From the NCBI GenBank assembly GCA_016844465.1, contig JAERMO010000005.1:1-33765 (forward strand): a stretch of 33,765 nt of DNA, in the 5' to 3' direction. The position numbers and the translations under genes are program-made. This DNA comes from Nitrosarchaeum sp. (GTDB lineage Archaea; Thermoproteota; Nitrososphaeria; Nitrososphaerales; Nitrosopumilaceae). Below the pieces are notes generated by a model, which was given only the letters and a program-made list of their open reading frames with translations, had not been told where the DNA came from and ran no database searches. This document shows positions 1 to 11,111 of this stretch, in pieces (positions within the stretch are counted from its first letter, which is position 1; every line of letters begins with the position of its first letter).

Positions 1-738
1 CACGCAACTGACATGTTTGAGTTGAAATATTTTTCACATTGGAATAGTGCTGGTGTTAAACCCTATGTCACCTATACTCAAAGTGGGGGCAGAAACTATG
101 TGCAGGAAAACATTGCTGTGTCTTGGTGTGAAGGGCTGGTTTGTAATTTGGATCCTCTTAAACAAATTGAAAAATTGGAATACTCTATGATGTATGATGA
201 TGCGGGCTCTAATTGGGGACATCGAGATACGATTCTAAACCCTCATGCTACACATGTTTCAATTGGACTATCCTATGATAGTCATAATTTCTATTATGTT
301 CAACATTTTGAAACAAATCTAATGAATTGGCAAGAATTCATCTTGTCTCAAGATGGATTATTGACAATATCTGGCAATTTACCAAAAGGATACGAAATTA
401 ACTCGATAACTATTTTTGAAGATCCAAAAACAGAATTTGTCTCTGCAGATGAGTTAAAAACTAGAAATCCATTCATAGAAAAATCTTATGATCAAGGAAA
501 ACTTGTAGGCATACTAGTAGAAAAGCCAAGCGCTTTAACTTTTTATCAAGAATGTGCATCTGGAAAGATAACCCTCTCTTCTAGAGGTGAAAATCAATGC
601 ATGCGTTATGAAACATATGAACTCCAGTCTAATGGTGACAAGGTGAAAATCACTGCAGATATTTCCAACTGGCTAAGTGATAACAAGATCAAAACAATTT
701 ATGTTAATCTTTCAGATGGTAATAAAGATATTATTTAA
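1..738 (+). CDS. CAP (SCP/PR-1-like) domain protein, 5' end truncated by window edge
   Basis: Frame open from base 1 (HATD before the first Met); motifs YFSHWNSAGVKPY, ENIAVSW and GHRDTILNPHATHVSIGLSYD resemble CAP/SCP signatures. Confidence 0.7.
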   Translation, partial: HATDMFELKYFSHWNSAGVKPYVTYTQSGGRNYVQENIAVSWCEGLVCNLDPLKQIEKLEYSMMYDDAGSNWGHRDTILNPHATHVSIGLSYDSHNFYYVQHFETNLMNWQEFILSQDGLLTISGNLPKGYEINSITIFEDPKTEFVSADELKTRNPFIEKSYDQGKLVGILVEKPSALTFYQECASGKITLSSRGENQCMRYETYELQSNGDKVKITADISNWLSDNKIKTIYVNLSDGNKDII

Positions 739-960
739 GCCAGTTCTGTAACCTTGAATTTTCTCTTTGGTTCATAAATATTACCTGATTTATTATATTT
801 TGTAGATCCATTTTATTTTGATCACTGGAGACTAGAAAACCAACTGAATTGGTTTTAGTTAACTAGAATATTTGCCTACACACATCAAAAATTCATCATT
901 TGTGTTTTTGAAATATTATATTTCTAAATCTTGAATATTATTTTTCTTTTATTGAAAAAT

Positions 961-2695
961 TTATTTTAAATATACAAATTTAGTATAATTTTTTCCTATG
1001 ACCATAAAAATAATTGAAATCACGGCAAATATGGCAAGGCCTGACGGAAATTCTGGAATGACATTTATGATGATATCTGGCTTTTCCAACTCTGTAAAAT
1101 TTGAATTGCTCATATCTATCGGCTCTATGTGTAGATAATACTCTCCTTTTTTAGGAAGATTTAGATTTCCGGAAAAATTTCCATTATTTGCTATCTCTGT
1201 AGTTGCTAATATCTCATTTCCACTCTGATCATTTACAGTCATTTTAAAGACAATGTTTTCTATTTTGTCAATTCCACTTTCTTGAAAAACTATCTCAACA
1301 GGTACAATAAGATCATTTTCTTTGATTTCTATTTTGACACTGATTTTTTTATTGTTTGATTCAAAAAAATAATCCGGACTGTCTTTTGGTACCATTGTTA
1401 AAAACAGATCATCTGTTTTTGATTTATTTTCCCAAAACACAAAAACGTGATTATCTGAACTAGTAATTTGAGGTCCTAATACAGAGATTAATGAATTTGA
1501 TGCATCGGTTGTGATATTTTTGATTGGGCCAAAGGAACGCCCACTATCAATGCTTTGTCGTAATAAAACATCAAAGTTACCAGGTGAATCATCCTCCCAT
1601 AACACAAACAAATTACTATCATCGGAGTAGAGTTGAGGTAATTGAGATTTCCCAGGATTGTTGCTGATGTTAACTGGTTCCTCAAATGTTTCCCCTTTAT
1701 CACGACTAATTGTAATGTATGCCTCTCTGTTTTTGTTAATTTCAGCAGAAAATACCACAAACACATTATCTCCTACGGCTCTTATCTGAGTGTCTCTTGT
1801 AATTAGAGAGTCTCCTTTATCCATACTCAGGTTGATGGGGGAATCAAATGTACTGCCATAATCAATACTTTTTGAAAAAAATATGTCAGTTTGGTTTTCA
1901 TAAGATTCTTTCCATATTACGTATACATTACTTTCTTGCAAAGTAATTCCTGAGTCATATGAATTTTTAAGTGAATTGCTAATGTTTATTGGCGCAGTAA
2001 AATTTAATCCATAATTCTCACTTTTTGAAAAATAAATTTCACTACTTGAACTAGTATCTTGAGCCCATACCACGAAAACTTTGTTTCCATCGATTCTTAA
2101 TCTTGGATTTACAGAATCGCCATCTGTATTGCTAATGTTTTTTATTTCAAACGTGTTTCCAAAATCATCACTACGAGCAAAATAGATTTCCATATCTCCA
2201 AATAAAACATCCATCGTTCCAAACTACATAGACGTTATTTTTTACACCATCTATCCAGGGATTGTATGATGCCTTTAGATCATTGGAAAGATTTTGAACC
2301 AAAAATGTCTTTCCATCATCGATACTTTTTGCAAAAAATACATCGCTTTGTCCTGGTGAATAATCATACCATATGGCATAAATCATATCATCTTCTACAT
2401 GCAATCTTGGGAATGCTGAACTACCGTTATTGTTACTTAGGTTAATTGGTTTTGATACCTTTTGAAATTCATTGTCTATCTTGGAATAGTAAATTTCATA
2501 ATTTCCCTCAAATTTGTCAGTCCATATCATGTGGAGCGTCTTGTTGGATGTAAAAATTTGTGGCTTGTCTGATTCTCCTGGATTATCACTAATATTGATT
2601 GTTTGAAAGGATTCTCCAAAGATGAAAAAATTTTGCAAACCTGCAAACAGGGACAAAAAAACAATCGAACAAACAACTAGGTGAGAATAGTTCAA
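961..2695 (-). pseudogene. BNR/sialidase-like repeat surface protein, interrupted by a frameshift near 2171-2214
   Basis: ORFs 2171-2695 and 961-2214 (both -) are two halves of one protein: signal-like N-terminus, repeated 'VYVVWND..SDVFFAKSIDDGKTF..NLSN' units crossing the break, C-terminal TM 'PEFPSGLAIFAVISIIFMVIG'. Confidence 0.7.
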
Positions 2696-2871
2696 TTTAT
2701 CACTAGTTTTCAGATCTATTTAAAAACTTTCTAATGTGTTGGCTAACTTTTCGCATATTCCTAATGGTGATTTACGCATCTGATTATTTAAAAAACAAAC
2801 ATGTATCGTGAAGTACATACTAGATTATATATGAATAACACACGTGTTTTCAAACATATCACTGATTCTCT

Positions 2872-4974
2872 ATGAATAAATACCGTCTAAAATATTTAAA
2901 TTTAATGCTAAAAAAATCAGTGGTCTTTTTCACTACGCTGTCACTTTTAGTATCTTTTTCACAATTTGAAATTAGCGCACAAACTCAAAACTCTATTGAT
3001 GAATTTGTTAATGATCCGGAAAATAAAAAACTAGAAAAATTTTCTGCCCCTGATGGAGATCCTGATTCATCAATTGCATCTGATGAAAAAAGAGTCATTA
3101 TTTTATACAAGGATAAAATAAAAAATTCTGATAAAGATGAGCTAAAAAAACACGGTAACTTAAAAAAGGAATTTAAAACAATTCATGCAGTATCAGCTAT
3201 AATAAAAATCAGTGATCTTGAATCAATTAAAAACAATAAAGGAATAGTTGAGATTTTTGACGATACACGTGTTTATACAATGCTTTCCTCTAGCGTACCA
3301 CAAATCAAGGCAAATCTAGTTCATTCTTTAGGTGTCACTGGGACAGGATCCAAAGTTTGCATAGTTGATACTGGAATCTCAGATGACGGACCAAATCTAA
3401 ATCCACTTGTTTCACAGTATGACTTTGTTAATTCAGACAATGATGCTACAGATGATAATGGACATGGAACTCATGTTGCAGGAATCATTGCCTCTCAACA
3501 CCCATTATACAAAGGAGTGGCACATGGGGCATCCCTAATGGCTGCAAAAGTATTAAACTCTGCAGGTTCCGGTTATTCATCTGATGTAATTTCAGGAATT
3601 GAATGGTGCGTTAGTAATGGTGCAGATATAATATCCATGAGTTTGGGAGGATCACCATTTTCTAATACATGTGATGGTGACCCAATGGCGATGGCTGGAA
3701 ATTTGGCAGTTGATCAAGGAGTTACAGTCTTTGCAGCTTCTGGCAATGATGGAAACACCAATATGATTTCTACTCCTGCATGTGGGTCTAAAATTATTTC
3801 TGTAGGTTCTGTTGATGATAATGATGTTAGATCAACGTTTTCTAATGGCGGTATTGAACTTGATGTGGTTGCCCCTGGTAACACAATTACCTCCATAGTT
3901 CCAACAGGGATCTGTTTACATTGTAGTTCTACTGGTTTGAAATCATTATCTGGAACATCTATGGCTACTCCACATGCCTCTGGAACTGCAGCACTTCTTT
4001 TGGAAAAAAATTCAACCCTCTTGCCTTTAGAAATAAAAAACATTCTTCAACAAGGTTCTAAAGATTTAGGCTCTCTTGGTTTTGATACTCTCTATGGAAA
4101 TGGTAGAATCGACGCAAATTCCTCATATGGTATTACCGCCTCTTCAGGACCAATTACACCCAGTATTACAATAAATGACATTACACTCTCAGAAGGAAAC
4201 TCTGGAACTAGCAGCTTTGTATTTACTGTAACACGCTCCAACAACGCTGGTGCAATTTCTGTAAATTATTCTACAGCAGACAGTACTGCAATCACCCCTA
4301 CTGATTACACTGCAATTCCAACAACAACACTAAACTTTGCAGCTGGCGGTCCATTGACCCAGACAGTCACTGTACCTGTAATTGGTGATACTGTAGTAGA
4401 ACCAAACGAGACATTCTCTGTCAATTTATCAAACTGTGTTGGATGTACCATTACTGATAATCTGGGATTAGGTACAATAACAAATGATGATTCTACATCA
4501 ACACCCAGTCCTCAGATATTTTCTGATGACTTTCAATCCGGATTTACAAAATGGATAGAGACTGGAGAGGGTGACTGGAATCTAGAGTCACCAGCTGAAA
4601 AACAAGTACCTAGTCACACATCAAATCTTGTGGCGCACTCTGATGATTGTGATGCCACCTGCACTATAACAATGACTACTCCTGTTGATCTTAGGCTCTA
4701 TTCATCTGCCACACTAACATTTTGGAGATATGTCGATACTGATCTTGATACAGGCGAGTATCTCAAAGTAGAATTGTATGACGGTACAAAATGGAATACT
4801 GTCTTTAACTGGACAGGTGGCGCAGGCGATGATGACACATGGCACCAAGAAACTGTGAATCTTGGCAGTTATCTTGGTACAAGTAACTTTAATGTCAGAT
4901 TTGTAACCCATGAATCATATTTTACTGAAGATGCCGAGATAGATGATGTAGTGATATCTGGATCTTTGAATTAG
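2872..4974 (+). CDS. Secreted subtilisin-like (S8) serine protease with I9-like propeptide, Calx-beta domain and C-terminal beta domain
   Basis: Catalytic motifs VDTGI (Asp), NGHGTHVAGI (His), GTSMATPHASG (Ser); Calx-beta-like 'SEGNSGTSSFVFTVTRSNN...NYSTADSTA...PNETFSVNLSN'; N-terminal signal peptide. Confidence 0.93.
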   Translation: MNKYRLKYLNLMLKKSVVFFTTLSLLVSFSQFEISAQTQNSIDEFVNDPENKKLEKFSAPDGDPDSSIASDEKRVIILYKDKIKNSDKDELKKHGNLKKEFKTIHAVSAIIKISDLESIKNNKGIVEIFDDTRVYTMLSSSVPQIKANLVHSLGVTGTGSKVCIVDTGISDDGPNLNPLVSQYDFVNSDNDATDDNGHGTHVAGIIASQHPLYKGVAHGASLMAAKVLNSAGSGYSSDVISGIEWCVSNGADIISMSLGGSPFSNTCDGDPMAMAGNLAVDQGVTVFAASGNDGNTNMISTPACGSKIISVGSVDDNDVRSTFSNGGIELDVVAPGNTITSIVPTGICLHCSSTGLKSLSGTSMATPHASGTAALLLEKNSTLLPLEIKNILQQGSKDLGSLGFDTLYGNGRIDANSSYGITASSGPITPSITINDITLSEGNSGTSSFVFTVTRSNNAGAISVNYSTADSTAITPTDYTAIPTTTLNFAAGGPLTQTVTVPVIGDTVVEPNETFSVNLSNCVGCTITDNLGLGTITNDDSTSTPSPQIFSDDFQSGFTKWIETGEGDWNLESPAEKQVPSHTSNLVAHSDDCDATCTITMTTPVDLRLYSSATLTFWRYVDTDLDTGEYLKVELYDGTKWNTVFNWTGGAGDDDTWHQETVNLGSYLGTSNFNVRFVTHESYFTEDAEIDDVVISGSLN

Positions 4975-5335
4975 ATTTAATATTTTTAAATTCCAAAAAA
5001 TAATTCGTGTATTTACAAGATTTTGTTAAACTGTGAAACCAAACTATTGGGCCCAAAGTACATCGTGTCAATTTAGAATTCAATCTTCGATGCAATCTAA
5101 CGTGATTGTTAGATAGATTATTTCTGGAAAAAACTTTAATGTTACATGGTAAAATAATTCAAAGTCATTTATTTTACAATCATCACAGGAATATTTAATT
5201 TGTACAATTCATACCTTTAGATGCCCTAAGAAACATTTCTCTCATTGAACATATCTCGCTTAAAACAATAGATGTTTGTTGTTCTTATTTATGGTAAACA
5301 AACTCTCCAATTCAAATATTTGGTTTTTGGAAAAA

Positions 5336-6364
5336 CTATTTTTTGTTTGTGGCGTGCTCTAGTGCTTCTTTGTACAGGGTGATTTCTTTTTTTAACATGA
5401 GGGCTTCTTTAAATCCTGAAATCTCCTGTCTCAATTTTTGCATTTCTTCCCTATATGCTTTAATTGCTTGTTTTATTTCCGTTATTTCTTCTAAACTTAT
5501 TTCTTTTTTATTTATTTCACTACTTTCTGGAATATCACTGTGTTCTACCAAAGGTAATACATCATTATCGATTTTCTGAATAAACGAGTTAGAAGCGATT
5601 AAATTTTTTAATTTTTCATCAATGCCAATAACATCTGGATTTATTTTGAAAGAATTACCATTTTGATTATTTTCCACACTCAATAGAATGTCCTTATATC
5701 TTTCAACTTGATTTCTCAAATCTAGGATTTCTAATCGCTGTGGCGACCAATCATTTTTCAAAATTTTGTATGCCTCAAAGGCCTCACATAATCTTCCCGC
5801 CAGGCGGGTTTGTGATGCTCTATATCTTGCAATTCCCTCTAAACCTTCTACAAAAGTTCTTTCTATTTGTGATTCAAACTTTCTTAGTGCAGAAATTTTG
5901 TAACCAAAGGTTTCAGTCACATCTACAAAAATCTGAGGTGTAAATGATGAGATTAAACTTACTGCCTCATAACAGTACACTTCCTGAACATTACGTGATA
6001 CGGACATGCTTGCCCTTGAAACTGCTCTATGATCCTGATGCCTGTCATTCATAGAGTGTGTGTAGATTACATTGATTTTATTCTCCTTGACAATATTGTC
6101 CAAAAAAGTGACCAGTTTTGAATTTTCTCTCACATCCCCATCTGGAAAATCTCCAAAAATTAATTTCATATTTATGATTTTTGCTGCCTCTATGGCTTCA
6201 TTCCTTCTTATCTCTGCCTCCCCCCCATTTTCTCCTTTTGTTACTATTACTCCAAAAATGGCATCTCCATCAATACTGTGTCTTGCTAGTGTGGCAAAAC
6301 ATCCAATTTCAATGTCGTCTGGATGAGATCCAATTGCTAATACATTCATTTCTGTAATTTGCAC
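5336..6364 (-). CDS. PIG-L/LmbE family deacetylase with C-terminal coiled-coil extension
   Basis: VLAIGSHPDDIEIGCFATLARH, THSMNDRHQDHRAVSRA motifs. Confidence 0.9.
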   Translation of the reverse strand: MQITEMNVLAIGSHPDDIEIGCFATLARHSIDGDAIFGVIVTKGENGGEAEIRRNEAIEAAKIINMKLIFGDFPDGDVRENSKLVTFLDNIVKENKINVIYTHSMNDRHQDHRAVSRASMSVSRNVQEVYCYEAVSLISSFTPQIFVDVTETFGYKISALRKFESQIERTFVEGLEGIARYRASQTRLAGRLCEAFEAYKILKNDWSPQRLEILDLRNQVERYKDILLSVENNQNGNSFKINPDVIGIDEKLKNLIASNSFIQKIDNDVLPLVEHSDIPESSEINKKEISLEEITEIKQAIKAYREEMQKLRQEISGFKEALMLKKEITLYKEALEHATNKK

Positions 6365-6702
6365 ATTATTTTTTGCAGCATTATATCGATTGAATTAAAA
6401 AATCTATATAAAGTTAAAAAAATTGGAATTATCTTGTAATATTATAAAGTTACACTTTTCATTTAAAATTAATTCTGATATTCTTTGTTTCTCAAAGCGT
6501 TAATCACTTATGAAATTTATTAAATCCTAATGAATTTAGAAAAATAAACTGCTAAAAAGTCATAATCTATGTGAATTGTTAAACATATTTTTTCACACGT
6601 ATCCCCTTGATGGATTGTTTATCCAAACTGAAAAAAGTCATGTAATTTACCCTCATCTCTAATCAGAAGAGACAAATATTCATGTATTTGTTAAATGGCT
6701 AG

Positions 6703-7626
6703 TTGAAATTAATTTTTTTTGATACTCCTCATAATCTACAATCCATTTCCAGTCATGACTCTGTGGGTTTATCTTTGAAACTATTTGATCAGCCTCTGAT
6801 AATTTGGAACATAAACCTTATTGATAAAATAAATAAAATTGACACCATTTTAATTCCAGAAAAATACCCGGAAACTTATTCGATAGTTAAAGAACAATTT
6901 CCCACCATTCAAGTTAATTATGCCTCTACAACACCTACCCATTTATCAGAAACAATGCAAATTGCCACAAAAAAATTAGACTTTTCTGAACTTGATCAAA
7001 TGGAACTAAATTTGAGCTCTACAGTGTATCAATTAAAGGAAACACAAGAAATTATTATTGATACAATACAATATCCTTGGGATTATTTGAAAGCAATAAA
7101 AAATATTTTGGACAATTATGTTTTAGAATCAAAAATATCGCCTAGCGCAAAAATTTCAAAAACCACTGTAATAGAAGGCCCTTGCATAATTGAAGAAAAT
7201 GTGGTGATTGATGATTTTTGTAAAATAAAAGGACCTATTTTCATTGGTAAAGGCAGTTTTGTTGGAATGGGGTCACTAGTTAGAAATTGTATGTTTGGAG
7301 AAAAAACATCAATAGGATTCAATTGCGAAATCTCTAAATCTTATTTTTCTGGGCATACAGAAATAGCACATCATAATGTAATTCTTGATAGTGTCATAGG
7401 TGGAAATGTATGGTTTGGAGGATATTCTGGAACTGCAAATGTACTTTTAACAAAAAAAAATGTGAAATACCAAATCAATGATACTCTTATAGACACTGGA
7501 ATAAACCATTTTGGTGCAGTAGTGGGAGACAACAGTGCAGTAGGTGCGGCAGTAATCATTTTGCCAGGAAGGCAGATTCCACCAAATTCAATTATACAAG
7601 CTGGTACAATTTTTGGTAAAAAATAA
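6703..7626 (+). CDS. Sugar nucleotidyltransferase/acyltransferase-like protein with left-handed beta-helix (GlmU-like C-terminus)
   Basis: TTG start; hexapeptide-like repeats 'SPSAKISKTTVIEGPCIIEENVVIDDFCKIKGPIFIGKGSFVGMGSLVRN'. Confidence 0.75.
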   Translation: MKLIFFDTPHNLQSISSHDSVGLSLKLFDQPLIIWNINLIDKINKIDTILIPEKYPETYSIVKEQFPTIQVNYASTTPTHLSETMQIATKKLDFSELDQMELNLSSTVYQLKETQEIIIDTIQYPWDYLKAIKNILDNYVLESKISPSAKISKTTVIEGPCIIEENVVIDDFCKIKGPIFIGKGSFVGMGSLVRNCMFGEKTSIGFNCEISKSYFSGHTEIAHHNVILDSVIGGNVWFGGYSGTANVLLTKKNVKYQINDTLIDTGINHFGAVVGDNSAVGAAVIILPGRQIPPNSIIQAGTIFGKK

Positions 7627-7879
7627 CAAAAATGTCACTTTTGATTAAATATTATTAATCTGAAAAATCATTTAATGGATTCAACTAAGTTGCAAAAAGA
7701 TGAATAGTCTCAGATCAAAGTTATTTCAAATAATTCTAAATTAAGAATATTCTTGTTTTAATCAATGACATACAGTAGTTTTTTTTAAATCATAATATCT
7801 TTCTAGAAAAAAACATCATACTTGTTCTAGTGTGATTTGATAGAAAGATCTTTTAATCAACAAAATTTCATTTATTTAC

Positions 7880-7987
7880 ATGATAGACTACTACAAGTAT
7901 CTAAAATGCCCCGATTGTATACAATCTGGATTGTATTGCAGTACTCATAGAAAAGAAGTGGAACGAATACTCGAAGAAAATCATTGA
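7880..7987 (+). CDS. 35-aa putative zinc-binding microprotein (CPDC-x6-CSTH)
   Basis: Manual ORF MIDYYKYLKCPDCIQSGLYCSTHRKEVERILEENH; below ORF-track size cutoff. Confidence 0.5.
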   Translation: MIDYYKYLKCPDCIQSGLYCSTHRKEVERILEENH

Positions 7988-8225
7988 TTTCAATGACCTT
8001 GAATCGATCAAAAGTTCTTCAATCTGTTGTAATTGCTTACATGGATGTTACCACGATTTCTTCTTACTATTTGTATTTCTAATTCATCTGGCAAATTCAC
8101 CATCTCTTCTTCATGGCTAATATGGAAATAGTTCATACAGAAATACTCATGACGAGCAACATATCAAACGATTCTATGTTTCTCATAAAATTATCATGAT
8201 CAAAAAAAGGCTATTTTAATTTTTA

Positions 8226-8480
8226 TTATCTTTGACCAAGTCTCTTTAAAATTTCTTCATTAAGGGCTCCTGTTGCCTCTATTCCGTCAATGTAATTATG
8301 GATTATTCTTTGAAATTTCATATATGCTAAACCTGAAACAGCTTTGTCTAATTTCCAATTTTCTGGCATTTTCAATCCAATTGAAGGTGAGCAAAATTCT
8401 TTTCCTATATCTCCAGTTTTAAAAAAGGCTCCTGCTGAGTCATTTGTTATTTTTTCTGTTATTAGCATATTCTCAATCAT
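8226..8480 (-). CDS. Hypothetical protein
   Basis: 84-aa ORF with plausible composition; no recognised family. Confidence 0.5.
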   Translation of the reverse strand: MIENMLITEKITNDSAGAFFKTGDIGKEFCSPSIGLKMPENWKLDKAVSGLAYMKFQRIIHNYIDGIEATGALNEEILKRLGQR

Positions 8481-8627
8481 TTCCTCTCATATCATACTGT
8501 CATGAAAATGGCTATATGGATTTGTTTGTGCTAATAATTACACACATTTTTTAGGGATGTTCTACAACGGTCAATTTTTTAACGCACCTATTTTTAGGCG
8601 CTAATCAAATAATTCAAAGCATCAAAT

Positions 8628-8993
8628 TCAATGTACAGGTTTTGTTATTATGTGTGTCAAAAGACGTTGAACAGAAATAGGCTTTCGATGCACTGAATCA
8701 ATACCAAGTTTCATTAGAAATAGAGTTTGAGATTCGTCTAATTGATATGAGCTTATAATTATCACTTTTCTAATTTCAGAAGGTTTTTTGATTTTTAACT
8801 CTGCAAGAAAATCAAAACCGGTATAGCGAGGCATGTACAAATCAAGCAAAATTAGTTCATAATTATTTTTTAGAACTAACTCCATTCCAACTTTTCCGTC
8901 AGTCGTACTTTCAAAATCATGATTTTTTAATGCAAGGATATCCGAAAAAATTGCACTAATTTCATGATGATCATCAATGTGGATGATTCTCAT
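8628..8993 (-). CDS. Stand-alone CheY-like response regulator receiver protein
   Basis: IIHIDDHHEI, LILLDLYMPRYTG, IIISSYQ and K in 'HRKPIS'; no output domain. Confidence 0.85.
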   Translation of the reverse strand: MRIIHIDDHHEISAIFSDILALKNHDFESTTDGKVGMELVLKNNYELILLDLYMPRYTGFDFLAELKIKKPSEIRKVIIISSYQLDESQTLFLMKLGIDSVHRKPISVQRLLTHIITKPVH

Positions 8994-9345
8994 AGCATCT
9001 TAATAACTAAAATACTCATAAATGCTTGTCATTACAAGATGGTACTGACTTGTTTTTGAGATGAATGGTTACATTATACTGTCTCAAAAATAATTAAATT
9101 CCAAAAAATACTATGATTTAGTGGTTTCTTTGATGATCAATTCTTTTTTCATCGTGTTCCATTCTTTTCTATGTATTCTGATCACGCCTACTGATTATTC
9201 TATGTGTGGAAAATAATTAAGGTAATTCAAGTTTTGCAAAAAATCTCGACGTAATCCCTACGATAATCTGAGGTCACCGTGTTCTTTAATTGCAATAGAA
9301 ATTCACTCTCTAAAGCCTTAAGTTTCTAGAACATCTGATAATCTC

Positions 9346-9546
9346 ATGACAATAGAATCCAATGACCTACAATTACATACTAGAATTGCAAAATCAGGTA
9401 TTTTGATTAAAGAACTTATTGCGTTCTTTAGAGGAAAATGTAGTAACTGCGGACATCAGAAAATAATGCACGATGAATTTGGAAAATGCGAAGGCGTAAT
9501 GAATAAACCATGCAATTCTGGATGTGATAATTTTAATCCGGAATAG
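9346..9546 (+). CDS. Small Cys-rich (zinc-binding) protein
   Basis: CSNCGHQKIMHDEFGKCEGVMNKPCNSGCDNF. Confidence 0.6.
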   Translation: MTIESNDLQLHTRIAKSGILIKELIAFFRGKCSNCGHQKIMHDEFGKCEGVMNKPCNSGCDNFNPE

Positions 9547-9709
9547 GATATTTATGGCTAGGAGACCACAAAATAACCCTTGATACCGATCCATGTGGAT
9601 TTGTCCATTACTGAGAATTCCATCAAATGACGTATGGTTAAACTAATTTTATTTATGTGATAAATAACTTCTTGATATCTTTATTTGTGGGTATGTCTTT
9701 TAATTTTTT

Positions 9710-9946
9710 ATGCACGATACGGAATCTGATACATTTGTTTTACAATCCTGGCCTGAGAAATTTCGTGACATGCTCAAGGAGATCGGTGTGGACTCAGAAT
9801 CAAAACAAATCGGAACCGATGATGTTGAAAAAGGAGATTATTACAGTAGATATTTTACTCAAACTCCTAGAATGATGACAAATAAAGGCTGTCTTGATAT
9901 TAAAAATTCTAATATTGACGTAATTCAAATTATTCAAAAGGGATAA
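9710..9946 (+). CDS. Hypothetical protein
   Basis: 78-aa ORF directly upstream of and co-oriented with 9949-10326; better composition than overlapping 9657-9875. Confidence 0.55.
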   Translation: MHDTESDTFVLQSWPEKFRDMLKEIGVDSESKQIGTDDVEKGDYYSRYFTQTPRMMTNKGCLDIKNSNIDVIQIIQKG

Positions 9947-9948
9947 CG

Positions 9949-10326
9949 ATGCAAGATCCAAATCCAATGCCTTGGGGCGCACTTGATAGATATCAAGCCC
10001 ATTTTATTGTTCGAAAAGAAACTGATCAAGGCGTTGTAAATTATGTTGCAAAAACAAAACTTACCACCACGGGCCATTTTTCTTCAAAAACTATTCTTAA
10101 GGTTCAGTGGGATGGCACTGGCAGTCTTGTAAGACGCCTAAATGATGATGCCGCGTTAAATGCAATGATTGCAAAACAATCTCTAAACGATGCTAATATC
10201 TATGTAGAACCTACTGATGGAGCAATACGAATTAGAAACAAGTGGAAAAACCACCTTGATTTTGGAATTACAAAGGATCTTTTTGAAATTTATGATAAAA
10301 TAGCTGGACACATAAAAAAAGTCTAA
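9949..10326 (+). CDS. Hypothetical protein
   Basis: 125-aa ORF, natural amino-acid composition, 2-nt gap from upstream ORF (likely operon). Confidence 0.7.
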   Translation: MQDPNPMPWGALDRYQAHFIVRKETDQGVVNYVAKTKLTTTGHFSSKTILKVQWDGTGSLVRRLNDDAALNAMIAKQSLNDANIYVEPTDGAIRIRNKWKNHLDFGITKDLFEIYDKIAGHIKKV

Positions 10327-10862
10327 GCTTTCCACCAATCTAAAGCAAGAAAATCCACCCCGTCTCTTCCTTTTGGTATGGCTAAAATGAATTGCTTTTT
10401 TACTGTTGTAGCCAGTCGCCCAGCTAAAACAATTCCAGTCGATGTAATTGGATCGTTTCTGTTATACACCTGAATCAGGTACGGTGCATGATCAATTCCT
10501 GGCCCTTTCTCATAAACTGCAAAATCACAACCAAATTTTATCCCCGGATTAATTATGTATCCTTTACCTCGAAAGTTTTTGTAAACTAGATATTTTTTGT
10601 CAAAATCATGGTATTCCTTTTTACAAATTTCTACCATTTCACCAATTGTTATCTTTTGATTTGATTTGTGAACAGATATTTTTTTAATTTCAAGCAGGTA
10701 CAATCCTTCTATAAGATCCAAAATTAAAGGAACGTTAATTTCATCTGGTTTTGGTTTTGGGATTCCAATTGGTTTTCCATAGTATCCAAGACTGAATAAC
10801 TTGCGGGAATCTTCAATATTCCATACGATTATTCTATTCTCAATAAGTTCCCCCCTCATCAA
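10323..10862 (-). CDS. endA: tRNA-splicing endonuclease (archaeal EndA)
   Basis: C-terminal catalytic signature 'YLVYKNFRGKGYIINPGIKFGCDFAVYEKGPGIDHAPYLIQV...TVKKQFILAI'. Confidence 0.88.
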   Translation of the reverse strand: MMRGELIENRIIVWNIEDSRKLFSLGYYGKPIGIPKPKPDEINVPLILDLIEGLYLLEIKKISVHKSNQKITIGEMVEICKKEYHDFDKKYLVYKNFRGKGYIINPGIKFGCDFAVYEKGPGIDHAPYLIQVYNRNDPITSTGIVLAGRLATTVKKQFILAIPKGRDGVDFLALDWWKA

Positions 10863-11111
10863 TTTGTTTAAAATAATCTGCGTATATGAATTCTCTAGTT
10901 TGATTTGTGCATTTTTTAGATTTACACAATCATTTTACATTCTTTTATTGATGTTAACTATTTTTATTTCAACAAATATTAGTTCATATTTTTTGTCACT
11001 TTGATGTTTTCAAGTTTCCCTCATTGAAATTAGTGTTGATTTTTGGCTAATTTCCATAAAAAATCAGGACAAATAAAACCATTAAAGTAAAAAGATGGGT
11101 GGTGGTTTTTT

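Noticed and set aside
34-222. 62-aa minus ORF
   Set aside because: Antisense to the CAP-domain frame; no plausible composition.
1488-1766. 92-aa minus ORF
   Set aside because: Out-of-frame within the BNR-like gene.
3714-4043. 109-aa minus ORF
   Set aside because: Antisense shadow of the subtilase catalytic domain.
5095-5114. ATCTAAC-gtgatt-GTTAGAT hairpin
   Set aside because: Short simple hairpin in AT-rich intergenic DNA; no T-tract or other context.
8008-8136. 42-aa minus ORF MNYFHISHEEEMVNLPDELEIQIVRRNRGNIHVSNYNRLKNF
   Set aside because: Plausible but no motif; not enough support.
9657-9875. 72-aa plus ORF
   Set aside because: Overlaps the better-supported 9710-9946 ORF in another frame.
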